64,000 nucleotides of DNA. Origin: Bryobacteraceae bacterium (lineage in GTDB: Bacteria > Acidobacteriota > Terriglobia > Bryobacterales > Bryobacteraceae). The translations under genes and the position numbers were made by a program. The stretch is taken from the NCBI GenBank assembly GCA_025056865.1, contig JANWVO010000025.1:62001-126000 (forward strand). Direction: 5' to 3'. This document shows positions 43,041 through 53,214 of this stretch, one piece after another. The number at the start of each line of letters is the position of its first letter. The first letter of the stretch is position 1. The notes under the pieces were generated by a model. The model had not been told where the DNA came from, ran no database searches, and was given only the letters and a program-made list of their open reading frames with translations.

Positions 43041-44634
43041 AGACGGCCCAACGGCGGTTGGCAAACGCCGGCGCGGCCCCCGCAGGCGCATTCCCGGGCG
43101 AGACGACGATCCAGTCGATGCCGAGCTTTGCGTACTCTTCCAGCGCGAGCAAAGGGGGCCGGGCCTCTCGCACGGCCTGCCAGCGCCGCTGCCATTCATA
43201 CCCGTAGTCTCGCAGCAGGTTCGCCTGCCCGCCGGATTTCCAGTCCACGTACAGCGCCCGCAGAGCGCGTGCGCGGAAAATGCCCGGCTCCAGCCTCCGG
43301 CCCGAATCGGCGAACAGAAACACTTCGTCTTTGCCGGTGGCTGACCGCGCCCAGGCGGCGGTCTCGTCCAGCTCCGGCGAGTGCAGCTTCGGATGCAGCT
43401 CGAGCCGCCCCACCCAGGGGATCAGCAGGAACAATGCCGCGGCCAGGGCCGGCGCCGCCGCCGGCCGCCACGCGCCCAGCCACGCCAGACCCGCCGCCAG
43501 TGCCGCCGCCGCCAGGCGTTCCGGAAACTTCCATAGCTCGACGAGCGGCGCCGCTCCAGCCGCCGGCAGCAGGAATGCGGCCAGCATCCAGGCGGCGGCT
43601 TCGGCGCGCCGCTTCTTCTTCATGGCGTGCCAGCCGGCCGCCAGCGCCAGCAGCTCTGCCATCACCGCCACCCACAGCGCCGCGCGCGCCGGCTGGAACT
43701 GCGGCATGAGGATCCACTTCAGCCGGTCCAGCAGCAGGTACTGCAACGGAATCATCGCCAGCCCGTACGCCACCAGCGCCACGGCGAAAAAGCGCGCCTC
43801 TGCGGTGAAATGTTCCCTGACCCGCCCCCATGCTGCCGCGGCCAGCGCCGCCAGCAGCGGATACTGCCACAGCCAGCCGTGCGGCCACTGCGAGATCCAG
43901 TTGTAAGGAGCGCGGTAGCGCTGGATCTGTTCCAGCTCCGGCGGAATCCGCCCCAGCATGACCTGCCGGTCCGCGCCGAAGGGCTGAAGGAAGGCGATGA
44001 CGGCGAGCCCCGCTGCGGCGGCTGCCAGCGAAACCTCCAGCGCGATGCCCTCCCGCCGGTCATGGCCATAGCGCCAGTGCAGCAGCAGGCACAGCCAGAA
44101 AGGAGCCGTGGTGGTGGGGTGATACAGGGTGGCCAGCACGGCCGCCGCGCCCGCCCACATCCATCTGCGGTGCATGGCAAGCCCGAGGGCCAGCATCACG
44201 AGCAGCACGGCGAAGCCGCGCGGCACGGGTTCGTATTCCAGCGTCAACACGGCCGGGCCGTTGATCACTGCGCCCAGGCCGAACAGCCCGGCGGCCGCCA
44301 GAGCCCCGGCCGGCGGCAGTCCGAGCGCCAGCCCGATGAGAAAAGCGCCCGCCACCCCAGCGGCCCGGAAGGCGAGCTGCTGTGAGGCGAGCACGGTGTG
44401 GAAATCGGCTCCCGTGGCTCGCCGGAGGGAAACGGCGATCTCGTCGTACAGCGTGAATTTCACATGCGGCCGCAGCGCCACTTCGTCGCGCGCGAACAGC
44501 GAGGGATCATGCTGGCGTTCGAGGATCGGGACGTAGATCTGCGTGTCCGCCTGTAGCCACGTGCGCCCGGGGAAGACAGTCCAGCCGAGCAGCGCGTACG
44601 CGGCAAGCAGCGCGGCGGCGGGCAGGCGGTTCAC
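43018..44634 (-). CDS. Large multi-pass membrane protein, glycosyltransferase-C-like topology
   Basis: 538 aa with about ten hydrophobic helices and a C-terminal soluble part (KDEVFLFADSGRRLEP, YVDWKSGGQANLLRDYGYEWQRR). An early periplasmic loop has WLQADTQIYVPILERQHDPSLFARD, reminiscent of acidic loops in lipid-linked sugar transferases or DUF-type polytopic proteins. No named family is certain. GTG at 44634 overlaps the TPR gene stop (GTGA), hence coupling; a longer start would lie inside that gene. It ends by overlapping the ribokinase gene tail to tail. Confidence 0.75.
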   Translation of the reverse strand: MNRLPAAALLAAYALLGWTVFPGRTWLQADTQIYVPILERQHDPSLFARDEVALRPHVKFTLYDEIAVSLRRATGADFHTVLASQQLAFRAAGVAGAFLIGLALGLPPAGALAAAGLFGLGAVINGPAVLTLEYEPVPRGFAVLLVMLALGLAMHRRWMWAGAAAVLATLYHPTTTAPFWLCLLLHWRYGHDRREGIALEVSLAAAAAGLAVIAFLQPFGADRQVMLGRIPPELEQIQRYRAPYNWISQWPHGWLWQYPLLAALAAAAWGRVREHFTAEARFFAVALVAYGLAMIPLQYLLLDRLKWILMPQFQPARAALWVAVMAELLALAAGWHAMKKKRRAEAAAWMLAAFLLPAAGAAPLVELWKFPERLAAAALAAGLAWLGAWRPAAAPALAAALFLLIPWVGRLELHPKLHSPELDETAAWARSATGKDEVFLFADSGRRLEPGIFRARALRALYVDWKSGGQANLLRDYGYEWQRRWQAVREARPPLLALEEYAKLGIDWIVVSPGNAPAGAAPAFANRRWAVFRTRPAR

Positions 44635-45317
44635 TGCGCGGGCGTCTTCTCCAGTTGTTGCCTGGCCCAGATGCGCGCCGGGTTCAGCTTCAGGCTTTTC
44701 TGAATGGCCTCCCGCGCTTCGGTATTGCGGTTCAGCTTCCGCAGCACGATTCCTCGCCACAGCCAGGCGTCTGCGTGGGAGGGATCGAGTTCCAGCGCCT
44801 TGTCAATGTCCTTCAGTGCCAGCTCGGCGCCGCCCCCGAAGGATTCGGGCAGATACAAGTAGCCGACGCCGCGGCTCAGCCACGCGTCAGCCGATTTCGG
44901 ATCCAACTCCACTGCCCGGTTCACTTCCTCCATGGCGCACTTGCCATAGCGGAGCCCGAGCAGAGGGTTGGCGGGAATCACCTGCGCGCACAGGGCGCCC
45001 AGAACGCGGTGGTGTTCCGCGGAGGCGGGCTTCAGCCGGGCCGCCTTCTCTGCGGCGCGGATGCCCTCCTCGGCAGCGGCGCGCGCCCCATTGCGGTCCC
45101 GCAGCTCCATCGCCACTTCGGCGCGCACGAGTTCGGCCAGTGCGGCCTGATACTGCGCGGCGGCATCGGAAGGCCGGGCCTGCGCCGCGGCCACGGCCTC
45201 GGCGGCGAGCCGGTCCAGCGCGGCGCGGTCCTGCGCGTCGCGCGCCTTTTTCAGCTCCGGCGGCAACGGCGCGGCCGCGGCCAACAGGCAAACCAGCATT
45301 GCCGGGCAGAAGCGCAT
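44631..45317 (-). CDS. Exported TPR-repeat protein
   Basis: 228 aa with a signal sequence (RFCPAMLVCLLAAAAP). Helical repeats of TPR type follow, clearest in the second half: AVELDPKSADAWLSRGVGYLYL and ALELDPSHADAWLWRGIVLRKL. The LLGLRYGKCAMEEVNRA segment continues the solenoid. TPR proteins mediate protein contacts; the partner may be the membrane protein encoded directly after it with a four-base overlap. TAAAAT (45338-45333) is a probable -10 with a short leader. Confidence 0.8.
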   Translation of the reverse strand: MRFCPAMLVCLLAAAAPLPPELKKARDAQDRAALDRLAAEAVAAAQARPSDAAAQYQAALAELVRAEVAMELRDRNGARAAAEEGIRAAEKAARLKPASAEHHRVLGALCAQVIPANPLLGLRYGKCAMEEVNRAVELDPKSADAWLSRGVGYLYLPESFGGGAELALKDIDKALELDPSHADAWLWRGIVLRKLNRNTEAREAIQKSLKLNPARIWARQQLEKTPAQ

Positions 45318-45387
45318 GGCGCGGGAATTTTTATTTTACCCGCCCGCTCCAACGCCGAAGCAGGCTTCTGCCCGGCGGGACAGATGG

Positions 45388-45422
45388 AAAGGCCGGATGG
45401 GGCCTCCGGTACCCATCCGGCC
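45388..45422 (-). terminator. Terminator-like hairpin after the secreted-protein gene
   Basis: Eleven-base-pair perfect stem GGCCGGATGGG/CCCATCCGGCC with a ten-base loop, followed on the minus strand by TTTCC. About 50 bases past the stop at 45473. The T run is short. Confidence 0.6.
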
Positions 45423-45472
45423 GCGCCCGTTCGTCTACGGGCTGTCACGCGAAGCCCTGAAAACCTTCGCGC

Positions 45473-45886
45473 CTATCTCGAACCTGCGATCACCAGCGCC
45501 GTCTTCTCCGGCGCGCCGTGCATGGCAAGGAGTTTCTGTTCCGGGACGCCGGGCCGCAGTTCTGAGCCTGTCCTTCCGAACGGCCAGACCTGGTGCAGGA
45601 ATCTCTCACCGCCGTACTGGTTGAACATGAGCTGTCCGGGTCCGGTCGCGTCGGGCCTGATCACGGAGCCTGTGAGCACCATGAAGGAGTGCTTTCCATC
45701 GCCGCTCTTCAGCGTCAGCAGCGCAGGATTCGAGGCGCTTTGCTGAATGACCCACTTACCCGCAGGACACGGTTGGTCGCCCACGGTGAAGGCGAAAGGA
45801 ATGTCGGCCGCTAGCCTGTACTGAGCGGAAACGGCGGGGGCCGCGGCGCACAGTGCCACGAATGCGAACGTCAGATGCAATCTCAT
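45473..45886 (-). CDS. Small exported protein of an acidobacterial family
   Basis: 137 aa with a signal peptide (LHLTFAFVALCAAAPAVSA). The mature part starts YRLAADIPFAFTVGDQPCPAGKWVI. Acidobacterial genomes carry many small secreted proteins with this R-x-x-A-x-IPF-x-FTVGD pattern; no function is known. The rest is a compact beta-rich domain (LLTLKSGDGKHSFMVLTG). GAGAGGA before ATG supports the start. It is divergent from the sigma54 activator gene with 308 bases between. Confidence 0.8.
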   Translation of the reverse strand: MRLHLTFAFVALCAAAPAVSAQYRLAADIPFAFTVGDQPCPAGKWVIQQSASNPALLTLKSGDGKHSFMVLTGSVIRPDATGPGQLMFNQYGGERFLHQVWPFGRTGSELRPGVPEQKLLAMHGAPEKTALVIAGSR

Positions 45887-46194
45887 GAAGTCCTCTCTTT
45901 CTTTGGGCGCTGCCACCCGGAACATCCGGCCCTCGGGCAGTCGCTCGTGGCCTGATGGGAAGCATTCGGCCGGCCAAATGATCCAGCCATGCCACTCTGC
46001 CGCCATCCCGCTGAGAACAGAAGCGCGCGGGGCGCGGCTGCGCTTTCTGTAGCCCGCAGTTACCGCCGGCCAAATGCCGCGCCGGACCAGCGGAAGTTTC
46101 CGTATCGGCAATTCCGCTGCTTCCGGCCGGCCGCTGGCAGCCGCATTGGTTGCGCGCGCGCCGGAAAAGGCGCATACTTGCGGCAGGAGAGTCG
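45887..46194. promoter_or_regulatory. Divergent control region with repeats and sigma54-like site
   Basis: GCCGGCCAAATG occurs twice in direct orientation (45969-45980 and 46065-46076), and the related CGGCCGGCC occurs again near 46124. TGGCAG, five bases, TTGG (46135-46149) differs from the sigma54 consensus at two positions, including the -12 C. On the minus strand TGGC, seven bases, TGGC keeps the GG/GC spacing. Together they suggest activator sites between the activator gene and the secreted-protein gene. Confidence 0.4.
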
Positions 46195-48060
46195 TTGCCC
46201 TTCCTGTTGCTCGGCGTCAGAGGGCCCGTCATCGGGATGGTCCGGCGGCTTGAGGGCGGGCCGATCATGCTGGGCCGGGATGCCTCGAACCAGCTGCCGT
46301 TGGCGGATGCCGCCGTCTCGCGCCGGCATTGCGAGATCCTCATCGCTCCGGACGGCGTCCGGATCCGCGACGTCGGTTCCTTCAATGGCACTTTCGTCAA
46401 CGGCCGGCGCATTGAGGCCGCGGTGGCCGTCCACGACGACGAGATCCGGCTCGGCACCTGCGTGTTCCGGGTGGTTGATGAAGAGCTCGACAGCGGAGCG
46501 GATTCTGGCGCCGCTCTCTCCGCAGGCCCGGCCGTGGTCCGCACCATGGAGGCGGACCCGATCGAGGATCCGGAGTTCGAGCTTCAGCAGTTGGCGCGGC
46601 GGCTGCATTCGCACGAAAGCAACCGGTGCGAGCTGGCAGCGCTGCTCGAATTGAGTTCCGCTCTGCCCCGGATCTCCAGCTTCAGCGAAGCCAGGCGCTG
46701 CTTTTTCGAGATCGTGTTCCGCACGATTCCCGTCCGCCGCGCCGTGCTCGCGCTGGCCGACCCCGCTACGGGCGGCCTCTGTGCTTCCTATGGGTGGGAG
46801 CGCGGCTCCGGCGCCGGCCCGCCCTTCCGCCTTCCGGCAGAAGCGCTGGCCGCATGCATGGAACACCGCAGCGGCGCTCTGGTTGAAGAGGAAGATCGCG
46901 CGCGGCGGACCTGGCTGTGTCCGCTGCCCTGCCAGGATGGCACGGCCGGGGTGATCGCCATCGAGCCGGCCGACAGTGGCGGCCTGCGTTCCCGGCATCA
47001 GAGCTGGCTTTCCGCTGCGGCCCGTGTGGCTGGTGGGCTCCTGCTCACGCTTCACGAAATGGAGCGCCTTCGCCGTGCGAACCGCGAGCTGCTGGCCGAA
47101 TTCGAGGCGCGAAGCCTCATCGTCGGCGAGAGCCTCTCCATTGCCGCCATCAAAGCGCAGATCCTGAAAGCCGCGCCTTCCGATGCGACCGTGCTCATCA
47201 CTGGCGAGACGGGGGCAGGCAAGGAGCCGGTGGCGCGCGCCATCCATTCCGGCAGCCCGCGCCACCGCGGCCCGTTTGTCGCCGTGAACTGCGCAGCGCT
47301 GTCCCCGGCGCTGCTCGAGAGCGACCTGTTCGGCCACGAGCGGGGCGCCTTCACCGGCGCCGTCTCCATGAAGCGCGGCCGCATCGAGGCTGCTGCCGGC
47401 GGCACGCTGTTTCTGGACGAAATCGGCGAACTCGACCCTGCCGTCCAGGCGCGGCTGCTCCGCGTGCTTCAGGAGCGCGAATTCGAGCGGGTCGGCGGCG
47501 TCGCAACCCTTCGTGCCGACATCCGCCTCGTGGCCGCCACCAACAGGAATCTCGCGCAGGAGGTCGAGCGCGGTTCTTTCCGCAAGGACCTCTACTACCG
47601 CATCCATGTGGTCGTCATCCACGTGCCGCCCCTGCGCGAGCGCCGCGCCGACATCCCGCTGCTGGCGGCGCACTTCCTCTCCACCTCCGCCGCCCCGGCA
47701 GCGAAGCGGATCCGCGGCCTCTCGCCCAGAGCCCGCCGCCGGCTGCTCGCCTACGATTGGCCGGGCAATGTCCGCGAATTGCAGAACGCCATCGAGCACG
47801 CCATCGTGTTCTGCCAGGGGGAGTGGATCGAGGAAGAGGATCTGCCCGATCCCTTGCTGGAGACGGCCGCGCCCGGCGCCCCGGATGGGGGCTACTACAG
47901 CAGCCTGCGGGAGGCCAAACGCCGCATCCTCCTGGCGGCTCTCGCCGAGTGCGGCGGCAGCCAGCAGCAGGCTGCGAAGAAGCTGGGCCTGAACCCGAGC
48001 CACATGTCCCGGCTGATCCGCAATCTCGGGCTCCGGCCCGAAGCCGGATCGATGCGGTGA
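46195..48060 (+). CDS. FHA-GAF-sigma54 activator with Fis-type HTH
   Basis: 621 aa from TTG at 46195, which has AGGAG five bases upstream; a TTG 45 bases earlier is also in frame. Domains: FHA (~25-105; [36 protein letters not shown]), which reads phospho-Thr; a GAF-like domain (~150-290); AAA+ sigma54-interaction domain (~300-540) with Walker A GETGAGKE near 337, GAFTGA near 383 and [12 protein letters not shown]; and a C-terminal Fis-type HTH ([26 protein letters not shown]). An FHA rather than a receiver domain implies control by a Ser/Thr kinase. Confidence 0.93.
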   Translation: MPFLLLGVRGPVIGMVRRLEGGPIMLGRDASNQLPLADAAVSRRHCEILIAPDGVRIRDVGSFNGTFVNGRRIEAAVAVHDDEIRLGTCVFRVVDEELDSGADSGAALSAGPAVVRTMEADPIEDPEFELQQLARRLHSHESNRCELAALLELSSALPRISSFSEARRCFFEIVFRTIPVRRAVLALADPATGGLCASYGWERGSGAGPPFRLPAEALAACMEHRSGALVEEEDRARRTWLCPLPCQDGTAGVIAIEPADSGGLRSRHQSWLSAAARVAGGLLLTLHEMERLRRANRELLAEFEARSLIVGESLSIAAIKAQILKAAPSDATVLITGETGAGKEPVARAIHSGSPRHRGPFVAVNCAALSPALLESDLFGHERGAFTGAVSMKRGRIEAAAGGTLFLDEIGELDPAVQARLLRVLQEREFERVGGVATLRADIRLVAATNRNLAQEVERGSFRKDLYYRIHVVVIHVPPLRERRADIPLLAAHFLSTSAAPAAKRIRGLSPRARRRLLAYDWPGNVRELQNAIEHAIVFCQGEWIEEEDLPDPLLETAAPGAPDGGYYSSLREAKRRILLAALAECGGSQQQAAKKLGLNPSHMSRLIRNLGLRPEAGSMR

Positions 48061-48114
48061 GCCGCCCCCGCGCGGCCGTGCCCCGTGAGACACTGGTTCC
48101 GAAAGGGGCTTGCG

Positions 48115-49035
48115 ATGCGATCGATGACGAAACATTTCCTGTGCTTTCTGATTCTTTCCTGGGCGTCCGCCCAGCCTCCCCAGCCCAATGCGCCGGAATT
48201 CATCCGCGAGGGGCAGAAGCTCGTCCGCGCGGGCCAGCTCGAGGAGGCCCTCGCCCTTTACAGGCGCGAGCTGGAAAAGGACCCCTCCAACACGGCCGCG
48301 CTCAACGCCGCCGGGGTCGTGCTTGACCTGCTCGGCCGCACCAGCGAGGCGCGCCAGTATTTCCAGAAATCCGCGGACGCCGCCCCGGACGAGCAGGGGC
48401 GCGCCGTCGCGTGGCGGCAGATGGCCATGTCCTATGCCTTTGACAACGACTGCGCCAATTCCGCCCGCTACGGCCGCATGCTCTATGACTACTGGCTCAA
48501 GCGCGGCAACCACTACGCTGCCGGCGAAGCCGCCAACGAGGTGGCGCGCGTCTGCATCGAGGCCGGAGCCCTGGACGAGGCCGAGAAGCTCTACCGCCTC
48601 GGCACCGAGGTCGGCCTTCAGGAACCCAACATCAGCGCGGAGCGCCGCGCTCTGTGGCAGTTCCGCCTGGAACACGCACTGGCCCGCCTCGCCGCCCGCC
48701 GCGGCCAGAAGGATGCAGCGCTGAAGCATGTCGCTGCGGCGCGCAAGCTGCTGGACGAGAATCCGGAAATGGCCAGGCAGCAGGAGCCCTTCTTCCCTTA
48801 TCTGGCAGGCTACGTGGCGCTCTACACCGGCGACGCGCAGGGGGCGCTCGAGCATCTGAAGAAGGCGAACCAGAACGACCCCTTCATCCAGTGCCTGATG
48901 GGCATGGCCTACGAGAAGCTCGGCCAGAAAGACGAGGCCACGGCCTGCTGGCGCCGCGCCGTGCAGACCACCGCGCACAATCCGCCGGCCGCCTTCGCCC
49001 GTCCTTTCGCCCGTAAGAAACTCGGCGGCCAGTAG
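48115..49035 (+). CDS. Exported TPR-repeat protein
   Basis: 306 aa. A signal sequence (KHFLCFLILSWASA) is followed by a TPR solenoid: AGQLEEALALYRRELEKDPSN, TAALNAAGVVLDLLGRTSEA and, near the end, GAYVALYTGDAQGALEHLKKA-like and AYEKLGQKDEATACWRRAV repeats. Likely periplasmic scaffold. AAGGGG lies eight bases before ATG at 48115. It follows the activator gene by 54 bases on the same strand and may be co-transcribed with it. Confidence 0.82.
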   Translation: MRSMTKHFLCFLILSWASAQPPQPNAPEFIREGQKLVRAGQLEEALALYRRELEKDPSNTAALNAAGVVLDLLGRTSEARQYFQKSADAAPDEQGRAVAWRQMAMSYAFDNDCANSARYGRMLYDYWLKRGNHYAAGEAANEVARVCIEAGALDEAEKLYRLGTEVGLQEPNISAERRALWQFRLEHALARLAARRGQKDAALKHVAAARKLLDENPEMARQQEPFFPYLAGYVALYTGDAQGALEHLKKANQNDPFIQCLMGMAYEKLGQKDEATACWRRAVQTTAHNPPAAFARPFARKKLGGQ

Positions 49036-49388
49036 TTTCCACGGGCGCTCAGCCGCTGCGGCTCAGCCCCGCCGTCAGCCCGGGGCAGGACGCGGCAGGC
49101 CTCCTTGGTACCGCGGGCAGTGGCTGTACTCGCGAGCAACGGATGGCTGCCGCCGGCCGAGGCCGGGAGGGGAATTGCATCGGCGTCGTGGCCGCATCCA
49201 CTGCGGATTCCCTCCGGCTGGAGCCTGGGCAGCGCATTCTCCGTGCGCGCGCCAGGCCAGTTGGCGCTTGTGACACCCGGCGAAAGGCGTCCGCACACGC
49301 CGTTCCGCGCGCGGACGGAAGCGCCACGCCTTTCCGCAGGCTGTGTCTTCGCCGGGATCAATCCACCCGGGCGCCGCCCGACGGCAAA
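49036..49388. other. Intergenic region, convergent genes, no gene seen
   Basis: 353 bases between the TPR gene and glgX tails. The only clear element is an inverted repeat CGTCCGC/GCGGACG (49288-49317) without a T run. Open frames here are shadows with no motif. Confidence 0.5.
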
Positions 49389-51398
49389 TCAGCCAGTCTG
49401 TTCGGCCGCTTCCAGGAGCAGAGCCGAGCGCGCCCAAGCCCGCACGCGCCCGCTCACACTGCGCCCTGCCTCGCCCGCAGTGTCAAAGCGCACCGCCCAG
49501 CCGGCATCAGGCGGCAGCTCGAATTCCAGCGGCTCCCAGTAGGCGTTGACGATCAGGAAGATCCGCTCCTGTCCCCATTCGGCCTCCATGGCCAGCGAAC
49601 GCGAGTCCCAGCTCCAGTCCGGCTGGTGGAGCCGCACCCCATGGAAGCGGAGGCTGGTGCGGGGCTGGCCCGCAGCAGGGCTCCAGTCCATGTGTGCGAA
49701 CAACGCATGCGACCTGCGGAAACGGATCAGCTCCCGTACGAATGAGAGAAGGTCGCTGTGGATCTCCGCCAGCCGCCAGTCCACCCAGCCGATCTCATTG
49801 TCCTGGCAGTAGGCGTTGTTGTTTCCCTGCTGCGTGCGCGCGAATTCGTCCCCCGCCAGCAGCATCGGCACGCCGCCGCTCGAGAACAGAAGCAGCAGGA
49901 AATTCTTCATCTGGCGGCGGCGGAGCGCGAGGATTTCCGGGTCATCCGTCGGGCCTTCGACGCCGCAATTCCAACTGAAGTTCTCATCGGCGCCGTCGCG
50001 GTTGTCCTCGCCGTTCGCCTCATTGTGCTTGTGGTTGTAGCTGACCAGATCTGCCAGCGTGAAGCCGTCGTGGCAGGTGACGAAGTTGATGCTGTGGTGG
50101 GCGGTGCGTCCGCTGCGGGCGTAGAGGTCCGGGCTGCCCTTCAGCCGCTCCGCCAGCACGGGAACCAGCCCCGCGTCGCTGCGCACGAAGCGCCGGATGT
50201 CGTCCCGGTAGCGCCCGTTCCACTCCGCCCAGCGGCCCCACGCGGGGAAAGTGCCCACCTGATAGAGCCCCGCGGCATCCCACGCCTCGGCGATCAGCTT
50301 CGTGTTGGCCAGCACCGGATCGTAGGCCAGCCGCTCGAGCAGCGGCGGATCCGGCAGCGGCTCCCCGTTGCGCCCCCGGCCGAGAATGCTCGCCAGGTCG
50401 AAACGGAACCCGTCGACGTGCATTTCCATCACCCAGTAGTGCAGGCAGTCGGCGATCAGGCTCCGCACCACCGGATGGTTGCAGTTCAGCGTGTTGCCGC
50501 AGCCGGAAAAATTGAGATACCGGCCATTGGAATCGAGAAGATAGTACGTGGAATTATCCAGGCCGCGGAAAGAAAATGTCGGCCCTCTTTCGTCGCCTTC
50601 GGCGGTGTGGTTGAAAACGACATCGAGGATGACCTCGATCCCTGCGTCGTGAAAGCGGCGGACCATTTCCTTGAATTCCGCCACTGCCGCGCCAGGTTCC
50701 TTCGATTGCGCGTAGGAAGAGTTGGGCGCGAAGAAGGCGATCGGCTGGTAGCCCCAGAGATTGAACAGACGCTCTCCGGTGAATGGGTTGACGCGGTCCG
50801 TGTCGGTTTCCTCGAATTCGTACACCGGCATCAGCTCCACGGCGGTGACGCCCAGCTCTTTCAGGTAAGGAATCTTTTCGGCGAGTCCGAGGTACGTGCC
50901 GGGGGCGCTGACGCCCGAGGAGGGATGCCGCGTGTAGGCGCGCACGTGCAGCTCGTAGATGACGGTCTCCGCCAGCGGCGTGTTCAGCGGCTGGTCGCCG
51001 CGCCAGTCGAAGTGGTCCCGAGGCAGGCCGCACAGGCGCCGTGCCGCCACGCCCCACTCCTCCCCGCCAACGATCACCTTCGCATAAGGATCCAGCAGGT
51101 AGAGCGAGGGGTTGAAACGGTGAACGGCCGGATCCGGGTTGGGCTGCATATCCATGCGCCACGCATAGAGCGTCTCCGGCGGAAGTCCTTCGATCCAGAT
51201 ATGCCAGATGTGCCCGGTGCGGTTGGTGCCGGGGTGCAGCGCGAACTCTTCAAACGGCGCGTCCTCGCCAGGCCGGAACAGGCACAGCCAGGCATGCGTC
51301 GCATGCCTGCTGAATACGGAGAAATTGACGCCAGCCCCGATCCAGGATGCACCCAGCGGCAGCGCCACGCCGCGGTCCACGCACAGGTATGCCGCCAT
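49389..51398 (-). CDS. glgX: Glycogen debranching enzyme GlgX (GH13)
   Basis: 669 aa. An N-terminal CBM48 domain (~10-115) precedes the GH13 barrel. Catalytic residues are the nucleophile Asp in VDGFRFDLASIL (near 334), the acid Glu in KLIAEAWDAAG (near 369) and the transition-state Asp in VTCHDGFTLADLVSYNHKHNE. The FNHTAEGDERGPTFSFRG block is typical of GlgX/TreX isoamylases. It cleaves alpha-1,6 branches of glycogen limit dextrin. TAGGAT lies six bases before ATG and no Shine-Dalgarno is present, so a leaderless mRNA is plausible even though metX-metW are upstream on the same strand. Confidence 0.95.
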   Translation of the reverse strand: MAAYLCVDRGVALPLGASWIGAGVNFSVFSRHATHAWLCLFRPGEDAPFEEFALHPGTNRTGHIWHIWIEGLPPETLYAWRMDMQPNPDPAVHRFNPSLYLLDPYAKVIVGGEEWGVAARRLCGLPRDHFDWRGDQPLNTPLAETVIYELHVRAYTRHPSSGVSAPGTYLGLAEKIPYLKELGVTAVELMPVYEFEETDTDRVNPFTGERLFNLWGYQPIAFFAPNSSYAQSKEPGAAVAEFKEMVRRFHDAGIEVILDVVFNHTAEGDERGPTFSFRGLDNSTYYLLDSNGRYLNFSGCGNTLNCNHPVVRSLIADCLHYWVMEMHVDGFRFDLASILGRGRNGEPLPDPPLLERLAYDPVLANTKLIAEAWDAAGLYQVGTFPAWGRWAEWNGRYRDDIRRFVRSDAGLVPVLAERLKGSPDLYARSGRTAHHSINFVTCHDGFTLADLVSYNHKHNEANGEDNRDGADENFSWNCGVEGPTDDPEILALRRRQMKNFLLLLFSSGGVPMLLAGDEFARTQQGNNNAYCQDNEIGWVDWRLAEIHSDLLSFVRELIRFRRSHALFAHMDWSPAAGQPRTSLRFHGVRLHQPDWSWDSRSLAMEAEWGQERIFLIVNAYWEPLEFELPPDAGWAVRFDTAGEAGRSVSGRVRAWARSALLLEAAEQTG

Positions 51399-51429
51399 GG
51401 CGCCATCCTACACCCGCGCCGCCGCGTCC

Positions 51430-52029
51430 TCAGCGGCGGATCAGGTACACCGCGATCTCGGCGCGCCAGTTCGGGGCGAAGCGGATCTGCGAGTGGCCGG
51501 AGAGGAACAGCCGCCGTTCCACCTTCCAGCCGCGCCCGGCCACGGTCTCCTCGAAATCCAGCACGGTGAGGAAGTGAATGTTTGGCGAGCTGTGCCAGTC
51601 GTGCGGAAAGAGCCGCGTCTTCGGCGCGCGCCCGCTCCAGAGGTGGCTCCAGCGCACGCGCCAGTGGCCGAAATTCGGAAACGCCACGATCGCGTGCCGC
51701 CCGATGCGCAGCATCTGCTCGAGCACGTCCAGCGGACGCCGCAGCTCCTGAAGCGTCTGGCTGAGGATGACGTAGTCGAACGCCTGATCGGGATACTCGC
51801 CGAGGCTTGACTCAAGATCTCCGTGATACACCGGCACGCCGCGCGAAGCAGCCCGCTGCGCCAGCTCCGGCTTCAGCTCAATGCCCCGGCCTTCGACCCG
51901 CTTGTTCTCGCGGAGCCACGCCAGCAGCGCTCCGTCGCCGCAGCCGAGGTCGAGCACGCGGGCGCCCTCCGGGATCAGGCCGCTGATGAGCGCATAGTCT
52001 CCGCGTCCGAGCACCTCGCGGACCTTCAC
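51430..52029 (-). CDS. metW: Methionine biosynthesis protein MetW
   Basis: 199 aa of the MetW methyltransferase-fold family. Conserved parts are [54 protein letters not shown] and [22 protein letters not shown]. MetW accompanies MetX and is needed for, or boosts, homoserine acylation in several Proteobacteria; its own reaction is not settled. GTG at 52029 overlaps the metX stop (GTGA), so the two are coupled. Confidence 0.93.
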   Translation of the reverse strand: MKVREVLGRGDYALISGLIPEGARVLDLGCGDGALLAWLRENKRVEGRGIELKPELAQRAASRGVPVYHGDLESSLGEYPDQAFDYVILSQTLQELRRPLDVLEQMLRIGRHAIVAFPNFGHWRVRWSHLWSGRAPKTRLFPHDWHSSPNIHFLTVLDFEETVAGRGWKVERRLFLSGHSQIRFAPNWRAEIAVYLIRR

Positions 52030-53141
52030 GGGCGCGCCTCCCGGAACTCGCGCAGGCAGCGGGCCAGAAAGCCGCGGATCACTTCGGTCTGTTCGGCCAC
52101 GTCAACCAGGAACGCGTCATGGCCGTAATTCGAAGTGAGCTCGCAGTATGTCACATCGTGGTTGCGGCTGCGCAGCGCATTGACGATCTCCAGCGACTGA
52201 TAGGAAGGATAAAGCCAGTCCGAAGTGAAGCTGATGACCAGGAACCGCGCCTTCGCGCGTTCCAGCGAAGCCGCCAGCGACGGGTATCCGAGCGTCAGGT
52301 CGAAGTAGTCCATCGCCTTGGTGATGTACAGGTACGAGTTGGCGTCGAAGCGTCCGACGAACTGCTGGCCGCGGTAGCGCAGGTAGCTTTCCACTTCGAA
52401 GTCGATGTCGAAGCCGAAGCTGAAGGCCTCGCGGTTGCGCAGGCGGCGGCCGAACTTTTCGCGCATCGATTCATCGGACATGTAGGTGATGTGGCCGATC
52501 ATGCGCGCCACGGCGAGCCCGCGCGCCGGCGGGCGGTCGTCGGAGTAGTCGCCGTGGTTGAAGTCCGGGTCCATCATGATCGCCTGCCGTCCCGTTTCGT
52601 TGAAAGCGATCTGCTGGGCGCTGTGCCTTGCCGTCGCCGCGATGGGAATGCAGGCCTCGACGGCGTCGGGGTAGGAGACGGCCCATTCCAGCGCCTGCAT
52701 GCCGCCCATGGATCCGCCCGCCACCGCCAGCAGCTTGGGGATGCCGAGGTGGTCGATCAGTTTCTTCTGGAGCCGCACCATGTCCCCGATGGTGATCACC
52801 GGGAAGCGCAGCCCGTATCTGCGCCCGGTGCGCGGATCGATGGAAGATGGGCCGGTGGTGCCGCGGCAGCCGCCGAGGACGTTGGAACAGATCACGAAGT
52901 ATCTGTTTGTGTCGAACGCCTTCCCCGGGCCGATCATGTTGTCCCACCAGCCCGGCTTGCCGTTGTGGTCGATGCCGGCGGCGTGCGCGTCGCCGGTGAA
53001 GGCGTGCAGGATCAGCACCGCGTTGGTCTTCTCTGCGTTCAGTTGCCCGTAGGTTTCGTAGGCTACCTGAAGCCCGGTGAGCGTCTCGCCGCAGTCGAGC
53101 TCGAGCGAGTCGAAATGCGCGAACTGCGTCTCGGTGATCAT
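52026..53141 (-). CDS. metX: Homoserine O-acyltransferase (MetX)
   Basis: 371 aa alpha/beta-hydrolase. The nucleophile Ser is in [13 protein letters not shown] (near residue 143). The Asp is in [10 protein letters not shown] and the His in [10 protein letters not shown]. It acylates homoserine with acetyl- or succinyl-CoA in methionine synthesis; sequence alone does not fix the acyl donor. It is divergent from the apiosidase-like gene. TACAAT on the minus strand (53165-53160) would give a short leader, and an eight-base-pair GC inverted repeat (53167-53193) lies just upstream. The gap is too small for a SAM riboswitch. Confidence 0.95.
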   Translation of the reverse strand: MITETQFAHFDSLELDCGETLTGLQVAYETYGQLNAEKTNAVLILHAFTGDAHAAGIDHNGKPGWWDNMIGPGKAFDTNRYFVICSNVLGGCRGTTGPSSIDPRTGRRYGLRFPVITIGDMVRLQKKLIDHLGIPKLLAVAGGSMGGMQALEWAVSYPDAVEACIPIAATARHSAQQIAFNETGRQAIMMDPDFNHGDYSDDRPPARGLAVARMIGHITYMSDESMREKFGRRLRNREAFSFGFDIDFEVESYLRYRGQQFVGRFDANSYLYITKAMDYFDLTLGYPSLAASLERAKARFLVISFTSDWLYPSYQSLEIVNALRSRNHDVTYCELTSNYGHDAFLVDVAEQTEVIRGFLARCLREFREARP

Positions 53142-53201
53142 GCGTGTCTTGAACCTTCATTGTAGTGGGCGGCGCAGGCGCCCTACGCCGCCCGGCCGCG
53201 A

Positions 53202-53207
53202 TAGAAT
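53202..53207 (+). promoter_or_regulatory. -10 element of the apiosidase-like gene
   Basis: TAGAAT, five of six consensus bases, seven bases before the GTG at 53215. This is the clearest leaderless-type start in the window. Confidence 0.55.
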
Positions 53208-53214
53208 CAGCCCC

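Noticed and set aside
48909-49361. A 150-codon minus-strand frame in the TPR-glgX gap
   Set aside because: It runs through the end of the TPR gene, has no start signal and no recognisable sequence.
53142-53214. SAM riboswitch in front of metX
   Set aside because: Only 73 bases separate the divergent starts and the visible hairpin is a simple GC dyad, too small for known SAM riboswitch folds.
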